38,909 bases of DNA. Source: Poteriospumella lacustris. Taxonomy: Eukaryota; Sar; Chrysophyceae; Chromulinales; Dinobryaceae. The notes below the pieces were generated by a model. The model did no database searches. It was not told the DNA's origin and was given only the letters and a program-made list of their open reading frames with translations. This document shows, one piece after another, positions 31,301 to 38,909 of this stretch; position 1 is the first letter of the stretch, and the number at the start of each line of letters is the position of its first letter. The stretch spans positions 27,289-66,197 of the forward strand of contig SMOI01000184.1 in assembly GCA_008000375.1 (NCBI GenBank), in the 5' to 3' direction. Both the position numbers and the translations under genes were made by a program.

Positions 31301-33058
31301 ATCTATGCACAAGTGACGTATGGTCCACACGTGACGGTGTTGTGCCAAGTCGGCTTGGCGGTGTTGGACATGCTCATCAATCATCTGTTCTTTCCTTGGT
31401 CCATGCGCTTGCTTCGCCTGGGAACTGTCCCGCTCCCTGCCCTTGCCCCTGCCCCTGCCCCTGCCCCTCCCACTATCACGGATCCAACGACAGCGCGACG
31501 TCCCCCACATCGCCAGCAAACGATGCAACCACGTCGCTTACTACCCCTGTTCGAACAGCGATGGAATCTCCTCTTGACCTTGTGGGCCACCCTCGTGGCG
31601 CCATGCATTGCCGTGGCCTTGTATTCCAGCCAGTGTTTGTACCATGCGATCTTTGAAACGCCCGCGGTGACGACGGTGTATGGATTGATCAACTGCGACC
31701 AGTTCCTGATCTATATCCTCGTCGATCGCTTCGAATGTACTGTCGAGCGTACGACGTGGATATCGATTTCGTTTCGACCTTCGTTTGCGTACAGTTTTGG
31801 ATGCAGTGCCTATCTGGTGGCCAGTTATACGTCCGTCTTCGTCTATTCGTATTTGTTGGAGTGTTTCGTTCGCCCCGTGAGTCTCTACGCGGTGAGGCAG
31901 GGTCAGCAGTATTTGCTGCATCAGCGTTGGCGGTGTTTGCAGCGCTCCGCATCGTTGAACAACAAGTCCAACGCCGTGGTGCCCGTCACAGAAACAGGAA
32001 CAGGAGCCGCCGCAGTGGCTCTCCACCCCTCGGCCACTGCATCGATGATACTGTCACCGCCGCTGCGGCTGCAGCAGCAGCCGCAGAGTCCGAAACGTGT
32101 CGCGGTGCAGCCAAGAGTCATCAAAGTGCAACGTAGTTCCATGCTCAATGCCCATGGCCTCCAAGACCCGCCCCATGTCCTTGAGGAGGAGGAGGAGGCC
32201 GGCGGAGAGGACAAAGAAGCCGCGCTCCAGACGCCCACACCGTCATCCTCAACTGCGAATCGTCCGAGTTCTGCTGCCATCGTCGCTGCCGCATCGTCGC
32301 CGTCGTCGTCGTCTTCGCTGTCAACGTTGTCCGTCTTTGCCACGGTGCCGATCTTGCGACTGCTGTCGCAAACGTCGTCGCCATGGTCCAAGGCGTCGAC
32401 ACGAGCGTGTCGTCGGAAAGGAAGCACGGTCGTCTATCGCAGCTGGAAAGGAGAATCGCTCGTGCGGACGATGGTCCAGGCGAGTGCAGTGATGCTGTCG
32501 TTTGGACTGGTCTATCCACCGTTACTGGTCATTGTCGTCGTCGCGTTGGGTCTCAGTGGTGTCTTTCGTACCGACGACGACGACGACACCTGCAACGAAG
32601 AGACCGCCGCAGCATCGACGTGTGCAACGACAACAACGGTCCACGTGGACCGGAACGAATTGATGCACACCTTGACGACGATGGAGAGTCAATTGGTGTG
32701 GTTGGTGCTCCCGTTGTCGGCGTTGTTTCTGTCGTTGGCCATGTTCGATGCGGTCGGCGATGTCGTCGGATGGGTATGGGCGCTTCCCTTGCCAGTGGGG
32801 TTCTTGACGTTGTTGTGGATGGTAGTGCACGTTCTCCGTTGGTGCTTGGGGTCTGAGGCCATGGAGACTGCGGGAAGTGATTCGTTGCACAACCACAAGA
32901 GCAAGCCTGACACTGACGCAGAACAGGACGTCGACAAAGATGAAGAGGAGGGCGAGAAAGACGAGGAGGAGGAGGAAGAAGAGGAGGAGGAGGAAGAGAA
33001 GAACGAAACGCTCGTAGAAGTGGTCGCTTCCTTAGCAGCGGCGATATTTGCGGTGTAG
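28367..33058 (+). CDS. Secreted-type LRR protein with about ten membrane segments
   Basis: A single-exon frame of about 1563 residues begins at ATG 28367; the two codons before it open with GTG. The start MRVLPVLATVTLVTLLVD is a signal peptide. It is followed by a plant-type LRR cap (LVDFYVFNGGAYW...DPCLDDWLGIEC). About 20 leucine-rich repeats of the NxFSGxIP type extend to about residue 690, including LILRNNHFSGTFP, LLQNNRFSGTIPR and LSNNLFTGTIPSS. A first membrane helix is at about 713-735. A Gln-rich stretch (QQQPQQQPQHQQQHQQ) and further helices follow at about 810-842, 861-895, 950-1010 (two), 1065-1095, 1140-1170, 1368-1397 and 1443-1493 (two), with low-complexity loops between. The tail is Glu/Asp-rich. 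No kinase domain is fused. The ectodomain probably recognises a ligand, with a polytopic membrane part of unknown output; similar layouts occur in amoebae and other protists (from memory, unverified). Confidence 0.85.
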   Translation: MRVLPVLATVTLVTLLVDIVLSLSDLETDSLVDFYVFNGGAYWIRDEHVSSDRRLWNIEALLDGTEDPCLDDWLGIECSCIDSYRHPFEYGYYYYTESEANATHASCTITGLNLPFANVSGHLRSSFANLRNLTALHLPGNSLHGSILSLIIPHMPALAIVGLSENYFTGTVPATIANMTQLHRLILRNNHFSGTFPVGMDTLDWYAFDIHGNEFSGSVPPVYCGEHMHYFDISYNQLTGPMPCNFSGDTIWYINMGTNSIDGTLPNFDSAPELISITVGPNLFTGPMHLDQLPETMISFQISNTLCTGSIPSSIHQANQLRTLIFSNSLLSGSLPLEFTQLTELRFLFLDNTTLSGSLPASIGNMRQLKLLNIKHSGLQGPLPSSLMQLHALEAISAEDNRFTGPLPSNWTSMRRLQVVLLQNNRFSGTIPRSLLTLPELDTLLLPNNRFTAFEVSTSPVNSTPATTHMGNLRIVDFSLNLIQGNIPVYELFTMNRETLYAFALVRACIAPFDLSVMCTARTLEIVSLDGANQACAGSSHEGNSLSAILHRSQQLRDWNGLPGCLLELPSLRILHLSGLGLSGTIPSSTVPWAATNLSVTAGSRPRLQDLSLSNNLFTGTIPSSMQHRAWENIDLAFNKLSGTLMHSFPVTNDSHTRLQGNRLSGSLPGTFETATAINVLDGNFFDCPLFQAQQTLPAQDPKRDIYSCGTNSLNVLLYAWHGALLMAVILTVVHVYRAQIRQQCGWSSLGTVVAVVGRTVRRWVTWPMEPSQDEEQQPQQQPQHQQQHQQQQQQRLSKPQGPREILQYVLRCLSVLCLRMGCIATGLLLPLYLVLHYVVVMPTSTDRTYSTHSRTYAFEVSAVFLSGVSPGVVLAVVWLMVVGYFVSAVTCICRRGIGLCHLADESNAVHHHRRQRQQGQRQRQQQQRPRQAMEVSWIALRNVVFPGADRAFVVYVTGQTLICIVIAAVFLGMNVGFIYAQVTYGPHVTVLCQVGLAVLDMLINHLFFPWSMRLLRLGTVPLPALAPAPAPAPPTITDPTTARRPPHRQQTMQPRRLLPLFEQRWNLLLTLWATLVAPCIAVALYSSQCLYHAIFETPAVTTVYGLINCDQFLIYILVDRFECTVERTTWISISFRPSFAYSFGCSAYLVASYTSVFVYSYLLECFVRPVSLYAVRQGQQYLLHQRWRCLQRSASLNNKSNAVVPVTETGTGAAAVALHPSATASMILSPPLRLQQQPQSPKRVAVQPRVIKVQRSSMLNAHGLQDPPHVLEEEEEAGGEDKEAALQTPTPSSSTANRPSSAAIVAAASSPSSSSSLSTLSVFATVPILRLLSQTSSPWSKASTRACRRKGSTVVYRSWKGESLVRTMVQASAVMLSFGLVYPPLLVIVVVALGLSGVFRTDDDDDTCNEETAAASTCATTTTVHVDRNELMHTLTTMESQLVWLVLPLSALFLSLAMFDAVGDVVGWVWALPLPVGFLTLLWMVVHVLRWCLGSEAMETAGSDSLHNHKSKPDTDAEQDVDKDEEEGEKDEEEEEEEEEEEEKNETLVEVVASLAAAIFAV

Positions 33059-33636
33059 ATGGGGGTAAGGGGTGGGGGTTCGTCCCTGTGTCTGTCCGCT
33101 CCGCAGTACGCGTGTGCATCACGGTTCATGAGACTGGTCGCTTCTTGGTTTGCCGTTTCTTGATTTTGCTGTTTATTGATTTGCCGTTTATTGATTTACC
33201 GTTTATTGATTTACCGTTTATTGATTTGCCGTTTATTGATTTGCCGTTCATTGATTTGCTGTTAAGCTGCTGTTTCTGTTGATTTTTGTTTTCCTTTTTT
33301 ACTATTCGTTTGGGTTTGTGGTTTCTTCTACTGTTTGGTCGTTCATTAAGGACGGTACTTGGTCTTTTCTGTTCTTTTCGTTCGGTGCGGACTGTTATTT
33401 TTCACCTCTTCTTCTTAACTTAAACAACGATGGGAAAGTATTGGAAACCTTTCGATGATGTTCTTGACCCATACTGGTTCTCTTCCTCTTTCGCGATATT
33501 CAAACGGTACCATCACCAACTGCACAGTATTGTGGAAGGTATACTTACATTAACAACTGCTAAGAACTATACACGGTATAACGGGTCGACAAGCGATGTA
33601 ATAAGGGGAAACGCCATCGGTGTGGTGAAGATACCG
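33059..33636. other. Spacer between the convergent LRR and FMN-reductase genes
   Basis: The first 370 bp are T-rich on the plus strand (the LRR gene's 3' flank) and contain a 15-bp tandem repeat. A plus frame at 33430-33846 runs into the antisense of the flavoprotein gene and is not accepted as a gene. Confidence 0.5.
33172..33262 (+). repeat. 15-bp tandem repeat TTTATTGATTTGCCG, about six copies
   Basis: Six contiguous units alternate between TTGCCG and TTACCG variants, with a last TTCATTGATTTGCTG. The unit is a multiple of three, so a shadow frame reads FIDLP repeatedly. It lies about 115 bp after the LRR stop codon, so it is probably in the 3' untranslated region. Confidence 0.92.
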
Positions 33637-34287
33637 TTACTGAGCGTCACACAACGCAATAAACTGTCGAGCGGCCGCCGCCACTTGATCATCCACACTT
33701 TGAAGGAACGCAGGATACGACTCCAGGCAGGACGACGGATCTGCCGAAAGATGTTCTTCAGGAGGAGAAGATACTCGAGTGGAACTGCGTATGTATTCGC
33801 TGGGCAAACTAATCTCGACATTTTCGTCCACAACTTTCATGCGTAGGCCTGCGAACACTTGTTTCAGTTGTTGTCCACATTTCCCTCCGCCATGGCCCCC
33901 ATACGTAACAACCATGACAGGTTTACCTTTCCACTCGTGATACAGATGATCAATGGCATTCTTCAAGTCCCCGGGATAACCCCAATTGTGTTGTGGTGTG
34001 AGTACCACGAAAGCACTGCAAGTGTTGATCAGCTGGCTCCATTCACTGACTCTTGATGATGGATAGCAATTCTCTTGGTCCGGATTCAACATAGCTGGAA
34101 TTGCTTCTCCGTCAACGGGTCCCAAAGGGTGCATTGGCGCATGTGGATAAACATGCACCAATTCGTAGCCACTGGTTGAACTGATTCCATTGTGGGACAG
34201 CCTCTCGATGAGCCATTTCTCCAGGCCTTTGCCATTTCCATTGGATCTTGTACTTCCCAGAAGAATTCCAACTTTTTTCATCTCCAT
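33637..34287 (-). CDS. NADPH-dependent FMN reductase-like flavoprotein
   Basis: A single-exon frame of 216 residues runs from ATG 34287 to TAA. It has the flavodoxin-like fold signature of the NADPH-dependent FMN reductase family. The N-terminal strand and phosphate loop are VGILLGSTRSNGNGK. The flavin-contacting segment is FVVLTPQHNWGYPGDLKNAI, the usual PxYN...LKNAID block with Gln-His in place of Glu-Tyr. After it comes MVVTYGGHGGGKCGQQL. Length is close to the family's usual 180-200. Family members bind FMN and reduce quinones, metals, azo dyes or flavins with NAD(P)H. The real substrate here is unknown. There is no targeting peptide, so it is probably cytosolic. It is convergent with the LRR gene. 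Confidence 0.9.
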   Translation of the reverse strand: MEMKKVGILLGSTRSNGNGKGLEKWLIERLSHNGISSTSGYELVHVYPHAPMHPLGPVDGEAIPAMLNPDQENCYPSSRVSEWSQLINTCSAFVVLTPQHNWGYPGDLKNAIDHLYHEWKGKPVMVVTYGGHGGGKCGQQLKQVFAGLRMKVVDENVEISLPSEYIRSSTRVSSPPEEHLSADPSSCLESYPAFLQSVDDQVAAAARQFIALCDAQ

Positions 34288-34512
34288 GATTGGTTCAGGT
34301 TACCTGCAATGCATTGTAAAGTAACATGAAACAGAAGTCCTTTATGTTCGTGGATCCAGGTCCATCTCTTCTCAGCTACGACGACGACGACGGAGAGATC
34401 GCAGTAGGAGAGAGCCGTTTCATATTCGTTGTGCTGCTGCTGATGACTCTCCCAGCAGCAGCTGCAGCAGAGCAGCTCTCCCACGACTCCCACGGGTTTC
34501 TATGGATTCCTG
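34288..34512. other. Short gap upstream of the flavoprotein gene
   Basis: This holds the promoter side of the flavoprotein gene and a GCAGC/GCTGC-rich stretch (about 34435-34480) that can form hairpins (CAGCAGCAGCTGCAGCAGAG is partly palindromic). No gene is seen. Confidence 0.35.
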
Positions 34513-35151
34513 TTAGTCTTTCGCAAGGCTTGATACAGCAAAACCCAACCAATTCAACAGAGTGAATACCAACCTTGCAAGTCTGAGAGAGAAGGTCCAC
34601 CTTCTTTTTTTGCATCTTTTGGGACATTTTTCACGCATGTTCCCAGCTTTATACCATTTCCTGACAGTCCGCTGACAGGCTTGATACAGCAAAACCAACA
34701 AATTCACTGAACGAATACCAACCTTGCAAGCCTGAAAGAGAAGGTTCGCCTTCTTTTTGCATCTTTTGGCGACCGCGGCAGTTGGCAATCGACATACATA
34801 TAGGACACAGAATCCTTACCCCTGTCCATGGCACAGATACCGAAAACAACTTTGAAGGCACAGAAAATTGTCGTTTTGCACGGTCATCATGAGCTCACAA
34901 CCACTGAAGACCTGTGAATTGCGTTCACCCAGTTGCTTCTTCGCTGTGGTGTAGATTTCTGTTGGAAGACTGTCGCAAGCGGCTATCTGGTGTACAGGAG
35001 GCGTCTTAGTCATTGTCGTCATTACGTGAAAGGTTTCGAAATGATCAAGAGAACAGCAGCAACTTTTCATATTGTAAATTAGAGAAGGAACAGAATCGCC
35101 TGTGCGCTGGGAACTTGAGAGATAAGTGAGTTGCTGATGAGGCAACAACAT
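34513..35151 (-). CDS. Candidate gene with a tandemly duplicated terminal exon, hypothetical
   Basis: A 110-codon open frame runs from ATG 35151 and meets a good donor, CAGGG|GTAAGG, after 34820. A more conservative start is the Met of MTTMTKTPPVHQ. Two acceptors follow, each in one copy of a 90-bp direct repeat. TCTCTTTCAG|GCTTGCAAG (exon from 34731, 88-bp intron) adds GLARLVFVQ and a stop at 34704. TCTCTCTCAG|ACTTGCAAG (exon from 34582, 237-bp intron) adds GLARLVFTLLNWLGFAVSSL and two more residues to a stop at 34513. Products would be about 119 or 133 residues, the second with a hydrophobic tail. No domain is recognised. Exon phase and intron length fit, but nothing independent proves transcription. 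Confidence 0.33.
34527..34769. repeat. Direct repeat with conserved hairpin, copies 34527-34622 and 34678-34769
   Basis: The two copies are roughly 85% identical over about 90 bp and start 151 bp apart. Each contains a perfect GAAGG-loop-CCTTC hairpin followed on the plus strand by a T run. The loop is TCCA in one and TTCG in the other, so the stem is kept while the loop varies. On the minus strand the hairpin sits immediately before a pyrimidine tract and an AG acceptor. Confidence 0.8.
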
Positions 35152-35601
35152 ATTTCCTCGTATTGACCGGTTGAAGAGGATTCGATGCTTGCTGAACTTG
35201 AGTTACTTCCCTCCGCCAGTGTCTCAAATTCTAGTGACGCCACCACCGCAGAGTTTATCTGCTGGCTACTCGTTGTGCCGGAAATACTTTGGCATTTTTC
35301 CTTCTTCTAACCCACGGTATGGCCACTACATCTTCTTTGGGTCAATTAATCTCTTCTTGGACGGGTTTGATGCATGTCTGAGCAAACATATCTCGGAGGT
35401 GTTTCTGTCCGAGAGTATGCCATGAGTTCCTCCTATCAACTGTCATCGTTGGCTTCGTTGACAAAATTTATAGTGAGTTTTATCCAAGATTGTGAATGAC
35501 TATGAAATCTAGATGGATGATATATGCTGCAGTAACGTATAATATATGCGATGGAAAAGACAAAAGATGATTTACGGGTTTTCGTGGGAGTTTGACTCGA
35601 T
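35152..35601. other. 450-bp gap, no gene supported
   Basis: It lies between the start of the candidate gene on the left and the stop of the basic hypothetical protein gene on the right. An 84-codon plus frame at 35171-35425 has no domain, no splice support and no coding-like composition. AT-rich sequence near 35480-35580 suits the 3' flank of the minus-strand gene to the right. Confidence 0.4.
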
Positions 35602-36147
35602 TTACACGAACAAGAGACGAGTTCTTGGCACCGGAATACGATGCAACGGCCGGGCAGTGACCAATGAACGCTCTGTGATTGCTCGAATACTTGCTAGAGC
35701 TCCTCCGTGAGGTAGCAAAGAGATGCATTCTTGCATGAACGGATCTTGTTCGATGTCGCGGAGTCTCTCGCGCACATTGCCGTATTCGATCAAAGTGTTC
35801 GGCCCAATCAAAGTCGTTGAGAATGAACCACCCCCAACCTCACGAAGGAACGAGACAATATCTTCCTGCAATTCACTCACGGTAATCATGCCTTCACGCA
35901 TCCACGTTGGTCTAGGATTCATTCTATCTGGATGGTTGGCGAACGTGACGAATTCCGGCAGGTCTGAGTACCACGAAATCAACAGCGTTGGGTCATTCTC
36001 GCCCACTACTGGCGCTTGTCGCAGATATGAAGTTTCATCCATACAGTAGGAACATGGATCCACCGAGTCATCTCTTCTACGCTTCTTGGTTGAAGGTGAG
36101 CTTCTTCCTCGGGATACAACGCTTCTTGGACTGGTTTCTTTCTTCAT
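35602..36147 (-). CDS. Small basic hypothetical protein
   Basis: An intact 181-residue frame runs from ATG 36147 to TAA. Residues 1-30 are Ser/Arg/Lys-rich with STKKRRRDDS, a likely nuclear signal. A single CSYC pair lies at about 32-35. The remainder looks like a folded alpha/beta domain (LLISWYSDLPEFVTFA, ELQEDIVSFLREVGGGSFS, LIEYGNVRERLRDIEQ). The sequence ends with an Arg/Pro-rich tail. I do not recognise a family. The composition and the long segments without low complexity make a real protein likely. An in-frame upstream exon is possible but has no clear acceptor. A nuclear role is inference from the basic N-terminus. Confidence 0.6.
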   Translation of the reverse strand: MKKETSPRSVVSRGRSSPSTKKRRRDDSVDPCSYCMDETSYLRQAPVVGENDPTLLISWYSDLPEFVTFANHPDRMNPRPTWMREGMITVSELQEDIVSFLREVGGGSFSTTLIGPNTLIEYGNVRERLRDIEQDPFMQECISLLPHGGALASIRAITERSLVTARPLHRIPVPRTRLLFV

Positions 36148-36634
36148 TTTATATGGACAAGAGCACTTTCCTTACCAGTACAACCAATCACCTCTCGTAA
36201 ATGGTTGGTTGTCAAAAAGAAAAGGGTCAGATCAGAGGGGCTAGAAGATATCAAATGTGAGTTTTTCAAGCCGACGGTTTTTGGCGATGGCCCAACGATC
36301 CCCTTGCGCCGACATCGGGTGCAACGGACACACCCACCCTGTTGCTTTCTGCTTGCTGGCTGCCTCAGAACGAACCTGATTTTGTGTGAGGCCTGTGCTA
36401 TATTGCTCTCATGTAGACGTGCTGGTGTGTACAATCAGTTTCCTACTGGTGAGTCAAGTGCGAAGTGTGAAGTGCGGTAGCGATGTAGATAATACTTGAT
36501 GAGTGTGCGTTTATGTTGGTAGCTGGTCCAAGACATTGGTGTCAGCTCAGCAGAAGGGGGACATAAACAAAAAAAAAAGAACAAAAGAGGACGAAATGTA
36601 ACTCCGGATGCACGGCACAGTGGTCGTGTCAACT
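36148..36634. other. Spacer between the basic protein gene and the translocator gene
   Basis: The right part (36440-36634) is the translocator's 3' flank and is A-rich on the plus strand. The left part is the upstream region of the basic protein gene. A TATAAAA string lies only a few bases before that ATG, too close to be its TATA box. Minus-strand frames at 36144-36434 are unsupported. Confidence 0.4.
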
Positions 36635-37962
36635 TTAGAGTTTCAATGAGTCGAAGACGGCAAAGCCAAAGCATCCAGCAATAGCAATAGCACAACCCAC
36701 AATCTTTGCCAAAGGGAAAGTCTCTCCAGGCGTAAAGAAATACAAGGCCACAAAGATGACCACACGTTTCAAGGTGTTGCCCACCGCAGTCGGGACGGCA
36801 CCCAACGAGCCGAGAACAATGTTCTGCAATTCGTTGTAAATGTAAAAACAGGCGCCACAAATCATCGTATTGATCCAGAAGGTGCGTTGTCCAGCAACAC
36901 CAAGTGCTTGCAAAGCCGAAGCCATCGAGGCTGGGCTTTCAAACAAGAAAACGATCGGCAACAAGAGCAGGAAGGACAACAACGACGTCACCGCGAATTC
37001 ATTCACAGGATCCAAGTTCGTGCGTTGCTAAAACAAAAAAAGATCATCGAAGAACGAAGAGGCTTTAATTCAAGTGGGATAACTCGAAAATGATGGGGAG
37101 GAAAAGTACCTGGAAATCCTTGGGCAAATTCTTACGAAGAATGGAGCGCATCGAAAAGGCAAAGTTTGATGCCATAGCCATCTTGGCCACCACCGACGTG
37201 AACTCCTTGGACATCGAAGCAACATTCAAGTTGCCCAAGGTGGAAGCATAAGCCACACCGTACGTAATGGGCAGCAAGCTGGCGGCAGTGAGGGGCTTCG
37301 GAACTACACGATTCACGAGAAGAGCCAAAAGGACCGACACGACAGGCTCACTGGCCTTGATCACGTGAGTCAAACTTCCACCACCTTTTTGAAACATCGC
37401 AACCACAGAGAACGCATGCCCTGCAGCATTGAGAATCGCAATTGGCAACAATCGACCAATATCTTCCAGGGTCACGTTGGGTAGCTTTCTGAGCTTCAAT
37501 GCCCACATTGGTAGGGCACGAAACAACACACCAACGACCAGTTGCAATGTTGCAGAAGCCCATGGAAACTGGAAATCACGCTTCATATGGGCATTGTACA
37601 CATTGACTGCAATGATTGATGAACAAGGTGGTCAGCGCCGTCCGGAGAATGAACGGAAATCACGAATGAAACTTACATCCCGCGTTGAATCCATACCACA
37701 TCGTGAACAAGATTGTCATTTGCAAGTACTTATTCAATGAGCTTTGCGGTGCAGGTGGTGGGGTTTGCTTGAAGAAAGGAATTCCGGCCACGAGGGCATT
37801 AGAGCGCTCCGACGAAACAGCCTCAAAATCGTTACGTTCCTTGGCCAACTTCACCAATTTTCCATGTCCAACCTTCGAGGTAACAGGAGAACGAGCTGAG
37901 CAAGTTGTGGTCGCAAGTGCGACAACAATAGCAACAACAAGAAGGCACGAAAAATGTTTCAT
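36635..37962 (-). CDS. Triose-phosphate-translocator family carrier (plastid-type, DMT/NST superfamily)
   Basis: Three exons: 37962-37677, 37606-37110 and 37027-36635. The introns are 70 bp (GTAAGT...TTGCAG) and 82 bp (GTACTT...TTTTAG), and the product is 391 residues. Residues 1-23 (MKHFSCLLVVAIVVALATTT, then CSA) are a signal peptide. A polar stretch follows, and from about 80 come eight to ten membrane helices: LFTMWYGFNAG-FNVYN, FPWASATLQL, GHAFSVVAMF, LTHVIKASEPVVSVLLALL, PITYGVAYAS, ICGACFYIYNE and VPTAVGNTLKRVV. The THV-K block and the Lys-Arg pair near the C-terminus match substrate-phosphate positions of the family. The family exchanges triose phosphate, phosphoglycerate or PEP for phosphate across plastid membranes. 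The residue after the predicted cleavage is not aromatic, so an outer membrane of a complex plastid, or the ER, is more likely than the innermost membrane (inference). A 5' UTR intron (donor CTG|GTAAGG near 38053) is likely. Confidence 0.92.
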
Positions 37963-38909
37963 TTTGTATGTTCGTGCAACACCTTGGATCTTCGTGAATA
38001 AAAATGCACGGTCTTACAAACAATATCACACGTAAGATACAAGGGAACCTTACCAGATTGTGGATTTAAGTGATGGAGTTGATAACCAACAACGAAATAC
38101 GGAATACATACGTGCAAGAAGAAGCCAACGATGGAAGTCCCAGAAGCCAACAGTCGCTTTTCCTCGTCGTTGATGGCGACGACGTTGCAATTTCAAAAAT
38201 CTGAAACCGCCTCTCCATGACTGGTGACTGCTGGACCTGTCAGCCTGCCCTGCCCTGCCCTGCCGCCTGCTGTTACGAAGGCTGCTTATGTTCAATCAGT
38301 CGCTTGTTATTCACGGGGAGCTACCAGCGCCAGCTGCATCTATTTGATGAAGTAGGAAGTATCGTTGGAAGAGATTGATGAGCAATCGAGGCCTCGTCAC
38401 TCCACCACCACCACCACCAGACCCCCACGCCTTCGCCATGACGACCATGCTTCAAGTCGCTTGGAAACTATCACATAAACTTGTGAGCGTTACTATGATC
38501 TCTACTTTCCTATATAGCTTCTAATATGATCTGCATAACAATACCAATATTCAGCAATTTCCGAAGAAAGTGCGAGCGAACACAGGAAAGAAAGAAACAG
38601 CAAAGACAAAGAGAACTAAAAATACAAACTAATCCTAAGCGCAACATGGCCAAAGCAAAGCAAACAAAACAAAACAAAACAACCTTCCTCTCTCTCACAC
38701 GACCAATGATAACACGGCAACCAACATTTGGGCACATCCGTCGTAGACTTGTGCATCAAACTACAAGCGGATGCGTGCGCGAATGTAATCGTCATTTATT
38801 GGCCGACGAGACAACGATGTGACACACCTTCTGGAGCTGAATTTGTCACGAGTATTCTGCAACGATAAACTACAAACCCAAGGCTACCACCAGCGTTCCA
38901 CCGTCACCA
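37963..38909. other. Right-edge region: translocator 5' region and probable 3' flank of an unseen minus-strand gene
   Basis: From 37963 to about 38350 lies the 5' side of the translocator gene, with a probable untranslated-region intron. From about 38530 to 38870 the plus strand is A-rich (AACAAAAC repeats near 38665-38685), so the minus strand is T/C-rich, like the 3' flanks of other genes here. The last 37 bases could be the end of a minus-strand reading frame: one frame ends GDGGTLVVALGL then TAG, another VTVERWW then TAG. I cannot tell which, if either. Confidence 0.35.

Noticed and set aside
33430-33846. 138-codon plus frame starting MGKYWKPF
   Set aside because: Half of it is antisense to the flavoprotein gene, and it has no domain. 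The stretch is the 3' flank between convergent genes.
1-38909. CRISPR arrays, insertion sequences, rRNA or prokaryotic operons
   Set aside because: No spaced direct repeats, transposase motifs or rRNA-like blocks were seen. Introns and gene spacing are eukaryotic.
38873-38909. C-terminal end of a minus-strand protein at the right edge
   Set aside because: Two phases both end in a stop after a few plausible residues. With only 37 bases the reading frame cannot be decided, so it is mentioned only in the edge region.

Overview
The window is nuclear DNA of a microbial eukaryote. Genes are monocistronic and lie on both strands. Several carry short GT-AG introns of about 62-88 bp, and there are no ribosome binding sites, operons, rRNA, tRNA or CRISPR arrays that I can see. 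A triose-phosphate-translocator-type carrier with an N-terminal signal peptide, a transmembrane hybrid histidine kinase and a compact gene layout fit a photosynthetic stramenopile with a secondary plastid (diatom-like). That lineage call is inference; no marker gene is present.

Left part (1-17.5 kb, GC-richer). The window opens inside the last codons of a plus-strand gene. Its end is duplicated, in inverted orientation, at the end of the minus-strand gene for a probable N-myristoylated, EF-hand-like protein (339-2546). Across a divergent promoter region with a perfect TGACGTCA site lies a hybrid sensor histidine kinase (3188-6989, one intron). Then come 2.76 kb without a credible gene, made of strand-asymmetric pyrimidine-rich and microsatellite DNA between convergent genes. 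An MFS transporter (12156-9751) and a large coiled-coil/ankyrin/WW protein (17542-13267, one intron) follow, both on the minus strand.

Middle part (17.5-24.5 kb). A decayed gene with several frameshifts and stops (about 17.85-18.8 kb) is followed by a small two-exon gene on the minus strand whose coiled coil is built of five near-identical 33-bp repeats. An isolated exon-like fragment lies just upstream of it. Further on is a four-exon cyclin gene (23778-21898).

Right part (24.5-38.9 kb). Here are a WD40 protein with an acidic and basic tail (24560-26986), a very large secreted-type LRR protein with about ten membrane segments (28367-33058), an NADPH-dependent FMN reductase-like flavoprotein (34287-33637), a doubtful minus-strand gene with a tandemly duplicated terminal exon (35151-34513), a small basic hypothetical protein (36147-35602) and the three-exon triose-phosphate-translocator family carrier (37962-36635). 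The last kilobase looks like the 3' region of another minus-strand gene entering from the right.

The genes do not form one pathway. Themes are signalling (histidine kinase, myristoylated protein, LRR membrane protein, cyclin, WD40 and ankyrin scaffolds) and transport (MFS, plastid-type phosphate translocator). The most interesting structural signals are the tail-to-tail duplication at the left edge, the histidine kinase whose receiver domain is split by a long low-complexity insert, and the duplicated hairpin-plus-acceptor exon near 34.6 kb.
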